Source: Pseudomonadota bacterium (GTDB lineage: Bacteria > Pseudomonadota > Alphaproteobacteria > Rhizobiales > Hyphomicrobiaceae). From it: DNA of 5,027 nt. The DNA lies in contig JAEVZQ010000026.1 of the NCBI GenBank assembly GCA_023392135.1, positions 1-5,027 on the forward strand, given 5' to 3'. A program made the position numbers and the translations under genes. Below are positions 1-5,027 of this stretch, one piece after another; positions within the stretch are counted from its first letter, which is position 1; each line of letters begins with the position of its first letter. The notes beneath the pieces are model-generated. The model saw only the letters and a list, made by a program, of their open reading frames with translations. It searched no databases and was not told the origin of the DNA.

Positions 1-137
1 CGGACCTCCAGCACGTCGTTGGCGCGCTGCACGAGGTCGGGATCGATGTCGATGATCGACACGTCGTTGCCTTCGGCAGCGAGCCGTTCGGCGATGCCGA
101 GACCCACAACGCCTGCGCCGCAGATGATGACCTTCAT
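1..137 (-). CDS. trkA: Trk potassium uptake protein TrkA, N-terminal fragment
   Basis: The ATG at 137-135 opens a frame that runs off the window start after 45 full codons. The protein begins MKVIICGAGVVGLGIAERLA, a Rossmann-fold start with the dinucleotide-binding motif G-x-G-x-x-G at residues 7-12. Asp30, in SIIDIDPD at the end of the second beta strand, is placed to hold the NAD ribose. This is the RCK/TrkA-N domain. Full TrkA is about 450-460 residues with two such domains, so about one tenth is visible. Known role: cytosolic NAD(H)-binding regulatory subunit of the TrkH/TrkG potassium channel at the inner membrane. The place directly after ntrX in the same orientation matches the ntrYX-trkA order known in Alphaproteobacteria. 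A weak AAGG lies 10 nt before the ATG. Other short RCK proteins share the motif, but the context favours TrkA. Confidence 0.87.
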   Translation of the reverse strand, partial: MKVIICGAGVVGLGIAERLAAEGNDVSIIDIDPDLVQRANDVLEV

Positions 138-369
138 GTCGGTTGGGCCTTGTTCGGATGAAAGCGCGCCGATCGGGGCCGCAGCCCAGCTACCCCGCCC
201 ATCACCTCATGACAACGCACGCGGGCGCCCCGGTGTCCCCATTCCGAAGTTCGCCATGCTCGAAGCCGTTCTGGTGAGCAGACTCCGGAACCAGATGCGA
301 GGGTACATCCCAGAAGTCGGCAGCGCGATTGAAATCGACCCGCGCGGAACCTCGCTGCCGATCATCACA
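138..369 (-). promoter_or_regulatory. ntrX-trkA intergenic spacer
   Basis: This 232-bp spacer contains no supported gene. Its longest minus-strand ATG frame (308-207, 33 codons) has no ribosome binding site. No GC-rich hairpin followed by a T-run is seen after ntrX. The spacer does hold a tentative promoter (215-187) and, at its trkA-proximal end, a weak AAGG (151-148) 10 nt before the trkA ATG. A gap of this size is compatible with trkA having its own promoter. Confidence 0.4.
187..215 (-). promoter_or_regulatory. Weak candidate promoter for trkA
   Basis: On the minus strand TTGTCA (215-210, five of six matches to TTGACA) is followed after exactly 17 nt by TAGCTG (192-187, a poor match to TATAAT). 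Transcription would start near 180, leaving a leader of about 40 nt before trkA. The position is sensible but the -10 element is weak, so this is only suggestive. Confidence 0.2.
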
Positions 370-1386
370 TCAGGGCTGTCCGACCGGCATCCCGCTCCGG
401 TGGTCTGAGCTGACGCCCAGCGCCCTTAATTTCCGGTGAAGAGCCGACCGCTCCATGCCGACGAACTCGGCGGTGCGCGAGATGTTGCCGCCGAAACGAT
501 TGATCTGAGCGAGCAGATACTCGCGCTCGAAGATCTCGCGCGCCTCGCGCAGTGGCAACGACATGAGGTGCTCCGCTCCGCCATTGACCGGGAGTGGCAC
601 GTTCGACCCGATCTCGTCTGGCAGCATGTCCGCCGAGATAACCGCATCCGGGTCACCGCCGCAGAGGATCATCAGGCGCTCGATGTTGTTGCGCAACTCG
701 CGCACGTTGCCCGGCCAGTCATGGGCCTGCAGGACGGCGATGGCGTCCTCGCCGATCCGGCGTGGGGCGAGGCCCGAACTCTGCGCAATCTGCTGCACGA
801 AGTAGTTGACGAGATCGGGGATGTCCTCGCGCCGCTCGGCGAGACCCGGCACGCGCAAAGGCACCACATTGAGGCGATGGTAGAGATCCTCGCGGAAGCG
901 CCCCTCGGCCATGTCGCGCTCCAGGTCGCGGCTCGTCGAGGAGATGATGCGTACATCGACGGAAACCTTATGGCTCCCGCCCAGCCGCAGGAACTTCTGC
1001 TCGACCAGGACCCGCAGGATCTTACCCTGCGTCTCGAGCGGCATGTCTGCCACTTCGTCGATGTAGAGCGTGCCGCCGTGAGCCTCTTCGAGGGCGCCGA
1101 CCTTGCGCGCGTCACCTGTGCGGTCCTCGGTGCCGAACAGCTCTTCCTCGACACGCTCGGGCACCATGGCCGCCGCGTTGAGCACTACGAAGGGACCATC
1201 GGCGCGGTGCGACTTGGCGTGAAGCACGCGCGCAGCAAGCTCCTTGCCGGCACCGGATGCGCCACGGATCAGCACGCGGCTGTTTGTCGGTGCGACGCGG
1301 TCCAGCTGATTGCGAAGCTGATTGATGGCCGTCGAGCGCCCGATCATCTCGGCGCTCTGCGTCGACCGCTCCTTCAGATGCTTCAC
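370..1386 (-). CDS. ntrX: NtrX AAA+ and Fis-type DNA-binding part (C-terminal part of interrupted ntrX)
   Basis: 338 residues from a possible GTG start at 1386 to TGA at 372-370. The frame is also open back to 1401, just after the interrupting TAA. Domains in order: the rest of the linker helix (1-12), a AAA+ core with Walker A GASGAGKE (42-49) and Walker B GGTLYIDE (104-111), sensor I RIISSTSRDL (146-155), the [16 protein letters not shown] block (164-179), the WPGNVREL sensor II motif (224-231), and a C-terminal Fis-type helix-turn-helix (about 285-323) with GGNISRTAEFVGMERSALHRKL. Between ELFG and GALEEAHGG the GAFTGA loop is missing, replaced by TEDRTGDARKV. This is typical of NtrX and implies it does not drive sigma-54 polymerase. 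No Shine-Dalgarno precedes the GTG, so expression would need read-through of the TAA or reinitiation 15 nt after it. If made, it would be a DNA-binding NtrX without phosphorylation control. Most likely this is the rear of a recently broken or misread ntrX. Confidence 0.85.
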   Translation of the reverse strand: MKHLKERSTQSAEMIGRSTAINQLRNQLDRVAPTNSRVLIRGASGAGKELAARVLHAKSHRADGPFVVLNAAAMVPERVEEELFGTEDRTGDARKVGALEEAHGGTLYIDEVADMPLETQGKILRVLVEQKFLRLGGSHKVSVDVRIISSTSRDLERDMAEGRFREDLYHRLNVVPLRVPGLAERREDIPDLVNYFVQQIAQSSGLAPRRIGEDAIAVLQAHDWPGNVRELRNNIERLMILCGGDPDAVISADMLPDEIGSNVPLPVNGGAEHLMSLPLREAREIFEREYLLAQINRFGGNISRTAEFVGMERSALHRKLRALGVSSDHRSGMPVGQP

Positions 1387-1401
1387 CTCGCGGCGCAGAT
1401 T

Positions 1402-1404
1402 TTA
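1402..1404 (-). other. ntrX: In-frame ochre stop interrupting ntrX
   Basis: The minus strand reads CTG GAA ACA TAA AAT CTG CGC CGC GAG GTG AAG, that is L-E-T-stop-N-L-R-R-E-V-K. The frame before and after the TAA is the same, so this is a single-codon nonsense change and not a frameshift. Reading through the codon gives one product of 466 residues encoded from 1770 to 370, close to the usual NtrX length. The sense codons CAA, GAA, AAA, TCA, TTA, TAT and TAC are each one base away. From memory of the family, Ser or a charged or polar residue is common at this place. The stop lies at the junction between the receiver and the linker helix. Confidence 0.92.
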
Positions 1405-1770
1405 TGTTTCCAGCGCACGCATGGTCACCAGGATCAACCGGTCGGCCTTGAACGGCTTTTCGATGTAATCGTAGGCGCCGCGCTTGATGGCGGTCACCGC
1501 CGTCTCGATGTTGCCGTGGCCGGAGATGATGACCACCGGCAGGTCGGGGTGCACCTTCTTGATGACCGAAAGCACCTCGAGCCCGTCGAGCCGGCTACCC
1601 TGCAGCCAGATGTCGAGGATCACGAGGTGCGGCCGGCGCTCCTCGATTGCGCGCAGGGCCTCGTCGCTGTCCCTTGCGAGCCGGCAGCGGTGGCCCTCGT
1701 CCTCGAGGATCCCGGAAACGAGCTCGCGGATGTCGGCTTCGTCGTCGACAACAAGGATGTCAGACGCCAT
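1402..1770 (-). CDS. ntrX: NtrX receiver domain (N-terminal part of interrupted ntrX)
   Basis: 122 residues from ATG at 1770, which has a strong upstream AGGGAG, to TAA at 1404-1402. The product is a complete CheY-like receiver. It has the acidic pair Asp9-Asp10 in ILVVDD, the phospho-acceptor Asp53 in VILDIWLQGSRLDG, the conserved Ser83 in IISGHGN, the aromatic switch Tyr100 and Lys105 in EKPFKAD. IWLQGSRLDG and SGHGNIETAV are characteristic of NtrX. It ends in RALET, where a normal NtrX continues through a linker helix into the AAA+ domain. The codons after the stop encode exactly that continuation (NLRREV) in the same frame. NtrX is normally about 450-460 residues, so this is the first quarter of a gene cut by a nonsense codon, or else a free-standing receiver. 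It could still accept phosphate from NtrY, since all catalytic residues are present, but alone it lacks an output domain. It is 44 bp downstream of ntrY. Confidence 0.85.
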   Translation of the reverse strand: MASDILVVDDEADIRELVSGILEDEGHRCRLARDSDEALRAIEERRPHLVILDIWLQGSRLDGLEVLSVIKKVHPDLPVVIISGHGNIETAVTAIKRGAYDYIEKPFKADRLILVTMRALET

Positions 1771-1776
1771 CGGTCA

Positions 1777-1788
1777 CTCCCTTCCCTT
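1777..1788 (-). promoter_or_regulatory. Strong ribosome binding site of ntrX
   Basis: The minus strand reads AAGGGAAGGGAG, a polypurine tract ending 6 nt before the ATG at 1770-1768. It is the strongest Shine-Dalgarno-like signal in the window. It fixes the ntrX start and shows that the 44-bp ntrY-ntrX gap serves translation initiation rather than a separate promoter. Confidence 0.7.
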
Positions 1789-1814
1789 GGCGGCGCGATG
1801 CCACCGAGGCAGAC

Positions 1815-4091
1815 CTACTCGGCTGCTTCGGATTTGACATCGGTCTTGCTTGTGAACTCGTTGCGAACAGGCAGCGTGATACGGACGAGCGCACCCCGGC
1901 TACGCTGCGGGCCTGGCGGAGCATCCTCCAGGGTCAGCACGCCGTCATGCTGCTCCACGATCTTCTGGACAATAGCGAGGCCGAGGCCGGTGCCCTTGTG
2001 GCCCTTGTTGGTGACATAGGGCTCCAGAAGGCGTGACCGGTTCTGTTTGGGCAGGCCGATGCCGTTGTCAATGACCTCGATCTCGACACGGCCATCGCTC
2101 GAGCGCAGGACGGCCTCGATGCGGCCGCTCCAGTCCGGCTCGGGGCTTTCGGCGGCGGATTCGACCGACTCGGTGGCATTCTTGACGAGGTTCGTCACCG
2201 CCTGGGTGATCAGGCGCCGGTCGAAAAGACCCGTCAGGGGCTCTGCCGGAATGTCGAGGTCGTAGGCGATATGAGGGTGGCTTTCGCGGAACAGGATCAC
2301 CGGCTCCTGGAGCACGTCGCGCAGATCGCCGGGCTCCATGACGGGCTTCGGCACACGGGCGAACGAGGCGAACTCGTCCACCATGCTCTTGATATCGCCT
2401 GCCTGCCGCTCGATGGTGGCCGTGAGCTTGTCGAAGGTCTCCCGGTCGTCCGTGATCACCTTGCCGTACTTGCGCCGGATGCGCTCGGCGGAGAGGATAA
2501 TAGGCGTCAGCGGGTTCTTGATCTCGTGCGCGATACGGCGGGCGACGTCGGCCCAGGCTGACGTACGCTGGGCAGAAACGAGCTCGGTTATGTCGTCCAC
2601 CGTGACGACCGTGCCCTGCTCTTCACCGCTCTCCACCTCGCGCGTGAACCGCACCGCGAAGATGCGCTCCTCACCGTTGTTGTTGATCAGCTTCACCTGA
2701 TGCTGGAGCCTGTATGCGACGCGCTTTTTCTCCGCCTTGGTCAGCAGCTCGCCGATCTCGGGCACGGCGTCCTCGAGGCGCCGGCCGATGAGCTCCTCCG
2801 CGCCGGCGCCGAGCAACTGCTCTGCCGACCGGTTGGCGAGCCTGATGCGGTCCTCCCGGTCCAAGCCGAGCACCCCCGCGGACACACCCGTCAGCACGGC
2901 CTCGATGAAACGCCGGCGCTCGAGTAGCTGCTCGTTCGCCGAGACGAGCGCATCACGCTGCGTCTTCAACTCCGTGGTCATCGTATTGAAGGTCTGCGAA
3001 AGGCGCCGCAGATCCCCTTCGCCGCGCCGGACCGGCAGCGTCACCTTGAGATTGCCGCGCGAGACCTCCTGGGCGCCCGCGATCAGGCGGCGGATCGGCG
3101 CCACGAAGCGGCCGGCGAACCACAAGCCGGCCCAGATCGCCGCCAGCAGCGCCGTCATCGAGATCATGAAGTACATGAGCCCGTGCGCGATCTTGAGCCC
3201 GCCGCGCCGCTTTCGCAGCTCATCGTACTCGGCGACACCTGCCTGCGTGCGTCGCAAGTAACCCATCACCTTCGGGCTCACGCCACGCAGGACGTAGAGG
3301 TAGGACCCGGGATAGGCGCTGAGCTTGGCGATGGCGGCTACGCGATGCGTGTTGGAAGGCATCAGCAGCGGGACCAGCCCGGCCTCGGCCTGGGCGATGA
3401 CACTGGCCGGCGGTGGCAGGTAGGGCAGCCGGTCGTCCTCGATCGCGCTGATGATGGGGCGGCCTTCGGCATCGATCACGTACGCGGCGGGAAGGTCGCG
3501 CAGACCCGCCTGAGCGATCACCTGGTTGCGGAGCTCCTGGGGGTTATCGCGCAGGGTGTCAGCCGCATCGTCGAGGTCCTTGGCCATGTTGACGATGTCG
3601 GTTCTGATGACCTGGCCGTGCTCCTCGACGTAGGCGTTCGCCACGTCGAGCGAGTTGGCGATAATCTGGCGGGTCCGGGTTGAAAACCAGCTGTCCAGCG
3701 ATCGCGAGAATGTCGTGGTGGCGCCGATCGCGAGCAGGATTGCCGGCAGCGCCGCAATGATGCTGAACAGGAGGACGATGCGAACATGGAGCCGGGCGCC
3801 GGCTTCCTTGTCCCGCCACGCCCTCGCAAGTCCGATTGCCTGCCAGCCGATCACGACGAACATCGCCGCGATCAGCACCACATTGATGAACAGCACCGCG
3901 AGCACGATCTCGTTGCGCGGTACGATGGGGGTGAGGCCAGTCAGGATGAGATAGGTCGCGAGCCCCGACACGAGCGACAGGATGACGATGACGAAGCCGA
4001 TCCAGAAGGCGAGCGGGTTCGCCTCGGGAAAAGGCAATCGGTCCTCGTCCACGATGTCGCCTGGTGCCCTGACGGGGTCAGCGGACGTCAT
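1815..4091 (-). CDS. ntrY: Membrane sensor histidine kinase NtrY
   Basis: Complete gene of 758 residues from ATG at 4091 to TAG at 1817-1815, close to the usual NtrY length. The ATG is preferred over an in-frame TTG at 4097 because AGAGG sits 8 nt upstream of it. The N-terminus has three hydrophobic membrane segments (about residues 27-50, 60-88 and 103-126). An extracytoplasmic sensing region (about 127-300) follows, then a fourth membrane segment (about 305-328), a HAMP domain (about 326-380), a PAS domain (about 390-500) and the kinase core. The H box ARRIAHEIKNPLTPI carries the phospho-accepting His near residue 522. The N box NLVKNATE (about 634-641), G1 box DNGIGLP (about 675-681) and G2 box GTGLGL (about 700-705) show an intact HATPase domain. 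Known role: autophosphorylates and passes phosphate to NtrX; linked in Alphaproteobacteria to nitrogen metabolism and redox or oxygen sensing. The gap to ntrX is 44 bp, so the two are probably co-transcribed. The kinase itself shows no damage. Confidence 0.95.
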   Translation of the reverse strand: MTSADPVRAPGDIVDEDRLPFPEANPLAFWIGFVIVILSLVSGLATYLILTGLTPIVPRNEIVLAVLFINVVLIAAMFVVIGWQAIGLARAWRDKEAGARLHVRIVLLFSIIAALPAILLAIGATTTFSRSLDSWFSTRTRQIIANSLDVANAYVEEHGQVIRTDIVNMAKDLDDAADTLRDNPQELRNQVIAQAGLRDLPAAYVIDAEGRPIISAIEDDRLPYLPPPASVIAQAEAGLVPLLMPSNTHRVAAIAKLSAYPGSYLYVLRGVSPKVMGYLRRTQAGVAEYDELRKRRGGLKIAHGLMYFMISMTALLAAIWAGLWFAGRFVAPIRRLIAGAQEVSRGNLKVTLPVRRGEGDLRRLSQTFNTMTTELKTQRDALVSANEQLLERRRFIEAVLTGVSAGVLGLDREDRIRLANRSAEQLLGAGAEELIGRRLEDAVPEIGELLTKAEKKRVAYRLQHQVKLINNNGEERIFAVRFTREVESGEEQGTVVTVDDITELVSAQRTSAWADVARRIAHEIKNPLTPIILSAERIRRKYGKVITDDRETFDKLTATIERQAGDIKSMVDEFASFARVPKPVMEPGDLRDVLQEPVILFRESHPHIAYDLDIPAEPLTGLFDRRLITQAVTNLVKNATESVESAAESPEPDWSGRIEAVLRSSDGRVEIEVIDNGIGLPKQNRSRLLEPYVTNKGHKGTGLGLAIVQKIVEQHDGVLTLEDAPPGPQRSRGALVRITLPVRNEFTSKTDVKSEAAE

Positions 4092-4099
4092 CCACAACG

Positions 4100-4104
4100 C
4101 CTCT
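4100..4104 (-). promoter_or_regulatory. Ribosome binding site of ntrY
   Basis: AGAGG on the minus strand lies 8 nt before the ATG at 4091-4089. The alternative TTG at 4097-4095, two codons upstream in the same frame, would have only 2 nt of spacing. This site therefore decides in favour of the ATG start. Confidence 0.65.
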
Positions 4105-4219
4105 CATCGGCCTCGAGCGCAATCGCATGGACCCGTCCGCGGCCACCGGTCGGTCTGCTCGTTTAGCCAGATACGTAGCTATTCGGTTACATTGATGGCA
4201 TCGGCCTGAAGCGATGCGA

Positions 4220-4244
4220 TCACAGATCAGCTACAAGACTGTGA
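4220..4244. repeat. Inverted repeat TCACAG-N13-CTGTGA
   Basis: Perfect 6-bp arms lie at 4220-4225 and 4239-4244 with a 13-nt spacer, just downstream of the candidate promoter. The TGTCACAG/CTGTGATC flanks recall CRP/FNR-type half sites, but the spacing is wider than the usual 6 nt between CRP half sites, so I do not assign it to that family. It could bind a dimeric regulator with widely spaced half sites, or be chance. Confidence 0.22.
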
Positions 4245-4256
4245 CATTTTCGCGAC

Positions 4257-4286
4257 ATGATTGCCGATATCCCCGGATGAAGTCAA
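4257..4286 (-). promoter_or_regulatory. Candidate sigma-70-type promoter for ntrYX
   Basis: On the minus strand TTGACT (4286-4281, five of six matches to TTGACA) is followed after 18 nt by AATCAT (4262-4257, four of six matches to TATAAT). Transcription would start near 4250 and leave a leader of about 160 nt before ntrY. The fit is moderate, and alphaproteobacterial promoters are poorly predicted by the E. coli consensus, so this is only a candidate. I found no convincing sigma-54 element (GG-N10-GC with flanking consensus) in the leader. Confidence 0.28.
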
Positions 4287-4293
4287 GGCAATC
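4259..4293. repeat. Inverted repeat GATTGCC-N21-GGCAATC
   Basis: Perfect 7-bp arms lie at 4259-4265 and 4287-4293, separated by 21 nt. The spacer contains the candidate -35 hexamer and most of the promoter spacer, so the repeat could be an operator. There is no T-run next to it, so it is not a good terminator. Arms of this length and spacing are not rare by chance in a stretch of this size, which keeps confidence low. Confidence 0.3.
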
Positions 4294-4319
4294 GCCTGCG
4301 CCCTGTGCGTTGGCCGCTC

Positions 4320-5027
4320 TCATGCTGCGCCGGGCGACTTGAACACCTGTATGTCCAAGTCCTTGATCCGGCTACGTAATGTGTTCCGATTGAGCCCAAG
4401 GAGCTCTGCGGCCCGAATCTGGTTGCCGCGCGTCGCCGCCAGCGCTGCCGCGATCAACGGCTGCTCTACCTCGCGGATGACGCGGTCATAGAGGCCGGGC
4501 GGCGGCAGCTCGCGCCCATGGCGGGCGAAGTAGCGGCCGAGATAGCCTTCGACGAGTTCCGAGAGCGACGCGTTTTCCGCCGGTTGCGCCTCGTTGATTC
4601 GCGACGTGAGCGCTTGGCTCAGCTCTGCATCTACGATTTCCGCTGTAATCGTATCCTGCGGATGGAGTGCGACCAGGCGGAGCACCAGATTCTCCAGCTC
4701 GCGAACGTTTCCGGGCCAGGTATGCCGCTTCAGGCCCTCCAGCGCCGGGGTTTCCACGGCCTTCTGACCGTGACCATTGCGGGCGGCCTGCCGCAGAAAA
4801 TGGCGCACGAGATCGTCGATGTCGCCGAGCCGCTCGCGCAGCGGCGGCAATCTCAGCGGAACGACGTTGAGCCGGTAGTAGAGGTCCTCGCGGAAGAGCC
4901 CCTGCTGGATCTGGCTCCTCAGCTCGCGGTGCGTGGCGGCGATGATCCGCACGTTGGTGCGCAGCGGAATGCGACCGCCGACAGTCGTGTACTCGCCTTC
5001 CTGCAGCACGCGCAGCAGGCGCGTCTG
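4320..5027 (-). CDS. ntrC: Nitrogen regulation response regulator NtrC (NR(I)), C-terminal part
   Basis: The frame is open from the window edge (first codon CAG at 5027) to a TGA at 4322-4320, giving 235 residues. NtrC is usually about 480 residues, so this is roughly the C-terminal half. The receiver, Walker A, GAFTGA loop and Walker B lie outside the window. Visible in order: the end of the AAA+ core with [19 protein letters not shown] (residues 1-19), a sensor I strand [11 protein letters not shown], the [22 protein letters not shown] block with the arginine finger region, the sensor II motif WPGNVREL, a linker, and a C-terminal Fis-type helix-turn-helix (about residues 190-230) with [18 protein letters not shown]. 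The protein ends in [13 protein letters not shown], and the DLDIQV tail is characteristic of NtrC. Known role: when phosphorylated by NtrB under nitrogen limitation, it activates sigma-54 promoters of nitrogen assimilation genes. It lies upstream of ntrY in the same orientation with a 222-bp gap to the 4097 codon. An internal GTG at 5009 is not the real start. Other NtrC-family activators are possible but less likely given the neighbours. Confidence 0.93.
   Translation of the reverse strand, partial: QTRLLRVLQEGEYTTVGGRIPLRTNVRIIAATHRELRSQIQQGLFREDLYYRLNVVPLRLPPLRERLGDIDDLVRHFLRQAARNGHGQKAVETPALEGLKRHTWPGNVRELENLVLRLVALHPQDTITAEIVDAELSQALTSRINEAQPAENASLSELVEGYLGRYFARHGRELPPPGLYDRVIREVEQPLIAAALAATRGNQIRAAELLGLNRNTLRSRIKDLDIQVFKSPGAA

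Larger units (their letters stand above)
4092..4319 (-). promoter_or_regulatory. ntrC-ntrY intergenic leader
   Basis: This stretch of about 228 bp between the ntrC stop and the ntrY ATG carries no credible gene. Reading towards ntrY it holds a tentative sigma-70-like promoter near 4286-4257, an inverted repeat with 7-bp arms around that promoter (4259-4293), a second inverted repeat with 6-bp arms (4220-4244), and the ntrY ribosome binding site (4104-4100). There is no GC-rich hairpin followed by a T-run after ntrC, so an intrinsic terminator is not evident. Read-through from ntrC into ntrY is therefore possible, as is an independent ntrYX promoter. The size of the gap is the main reason to suspect separate control of ntrYX. 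Confidence 0.45.

Noticed and set aside
221..232. GC-rich short hairpin CGGG-CGC-CCCG as a terminator
   Set aside because: The stem is 4 bp and no T-run follows. It is most likely a product of high GC content.
270..295. Inverted repeat TCTGGT-N14-ACCAGA as a possible ntrX terminator
   Set aside because: The stem is only 6 bp with a 14-nt loop and is not followed by a T-run on the minus strand.
207..308. Minus-strand ATG frame of 33 codons in the ntrX-trkA spacer
   Set aside because: No ribosome binding site precedes it, the product has no recognisable feature, and frames this short are common by chance.
19..408. Plus-strand open frame of 129 codons opposite trkA and the spacer
   Set aside because: It overlaps the convincing TrkA N-terminus on the other strand, has no recognisable motif, and has a low-complexity Ser/Pro/Ala-rich composition typical of a shadow frame.
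1100..1140. Loss of the GAFTGA loop in NtrX as a mutation
   Set aside because: NtrX proteins of Alphaproteobacteria generally lack this loop, so it is a family trait and not damage in this copy.
1380..1410. A frameshift as the cause of the ntrX split
   Set aside because: Codon-by-codon reading shows the same frame before and after the stop, with the expected linker sequence directly following, so no base has been gained or lost.
436..2019. Plus-strand open frame of 527 codons covering nearly all of ntrX and the end of ntrY
   Set aside because: It is antisense to well-supported genes. Its translation shows no recognisable domain. Long antisense frames are normal in high-GC genes with strong third-position bias.
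3183..3683. Plus-strand open frame of 166 codons opposite the NtrY sensing region
   Set aside because: It is a shadow of ntrY, with no domain and no neighbouring gene on that strand.
4089..4097. TTG at 4097 as the ntrY start
   Set aside because: AGAGG would be only 2 nt away, whereas the ATG at 4091 has a good 8-nt spacing. The difference is two residues.

Overview
The window looks like a piece of an alphaproteobacterial chromosome, probably Hyphomicrobiales or a relative. The reasons are high GC, strong G/C bias at third codon positions, and the gene order ntrC-ntrY-ntrX-trkA, which is a familiar arrangement in that class. I recognised the genes from their protein motifs; no database search was run. 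All real genes lie on the minus strand, so transcription runs from high to low coordinates. The long plus-strand open frames are antisense shadows.

Layout in the direction of transcription: (1) 5027-4320 is the C-terminal half of ntrC, cut by the window edge. (2) 4319-4092 is a leader of about 220 bp with a tentative sigma-70-type promoter, two short inverted repeats and the ntrY ribosome binding site. (3) 4091-1815 is a complete ntrY, a membrane-bound sensor histidine kinase. (4) 1814-1771 is a 44-bp gap carrying a strong purine-rich ribosome binding site. (5) 1770-370 is ntrX, interrupted by a single in-frame TAA at 1404-1402. The stop separates an intact receiver domain (1770-1402) from an intact AAA+/Fis-type DNA-binding module (1386-370), with no shift of frame. 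(6) 369-138 is a non-coding spacer of 232 bp. (7) 137-1 is the N-terminal end of trkA, cut by the other window edge.

How the genes work together: NtrC is the response regulator of the NtrB/NtrC nitrogen-limitation system. NtrY/NtrX is a second, related two-component pair, linked in various Alphaproteobacteria to nitrogen metabolism, redox or oxygen response and cell-envelope control. TrkA is the cytosolic NAD-binding subunit of Trk-type potassium uptake and is a frequent neighbour of ntrX.

The main anomaly is the ntrX stop codon. Replacing that one codon would give a continuous 466-residue NtrX, and both halves keep all the family motifs I can see. It may be a recent nonsense mutation, a sequencing or assembly error, or, less likely, a genuinely split regulator whose second half is made by reinitiation at a GTG 15 nt downstream. 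I see no CRISPR array, mobile element, tRNA, rRNA or unfamiliar gene system here; apart from ntrX the region is ordinary.
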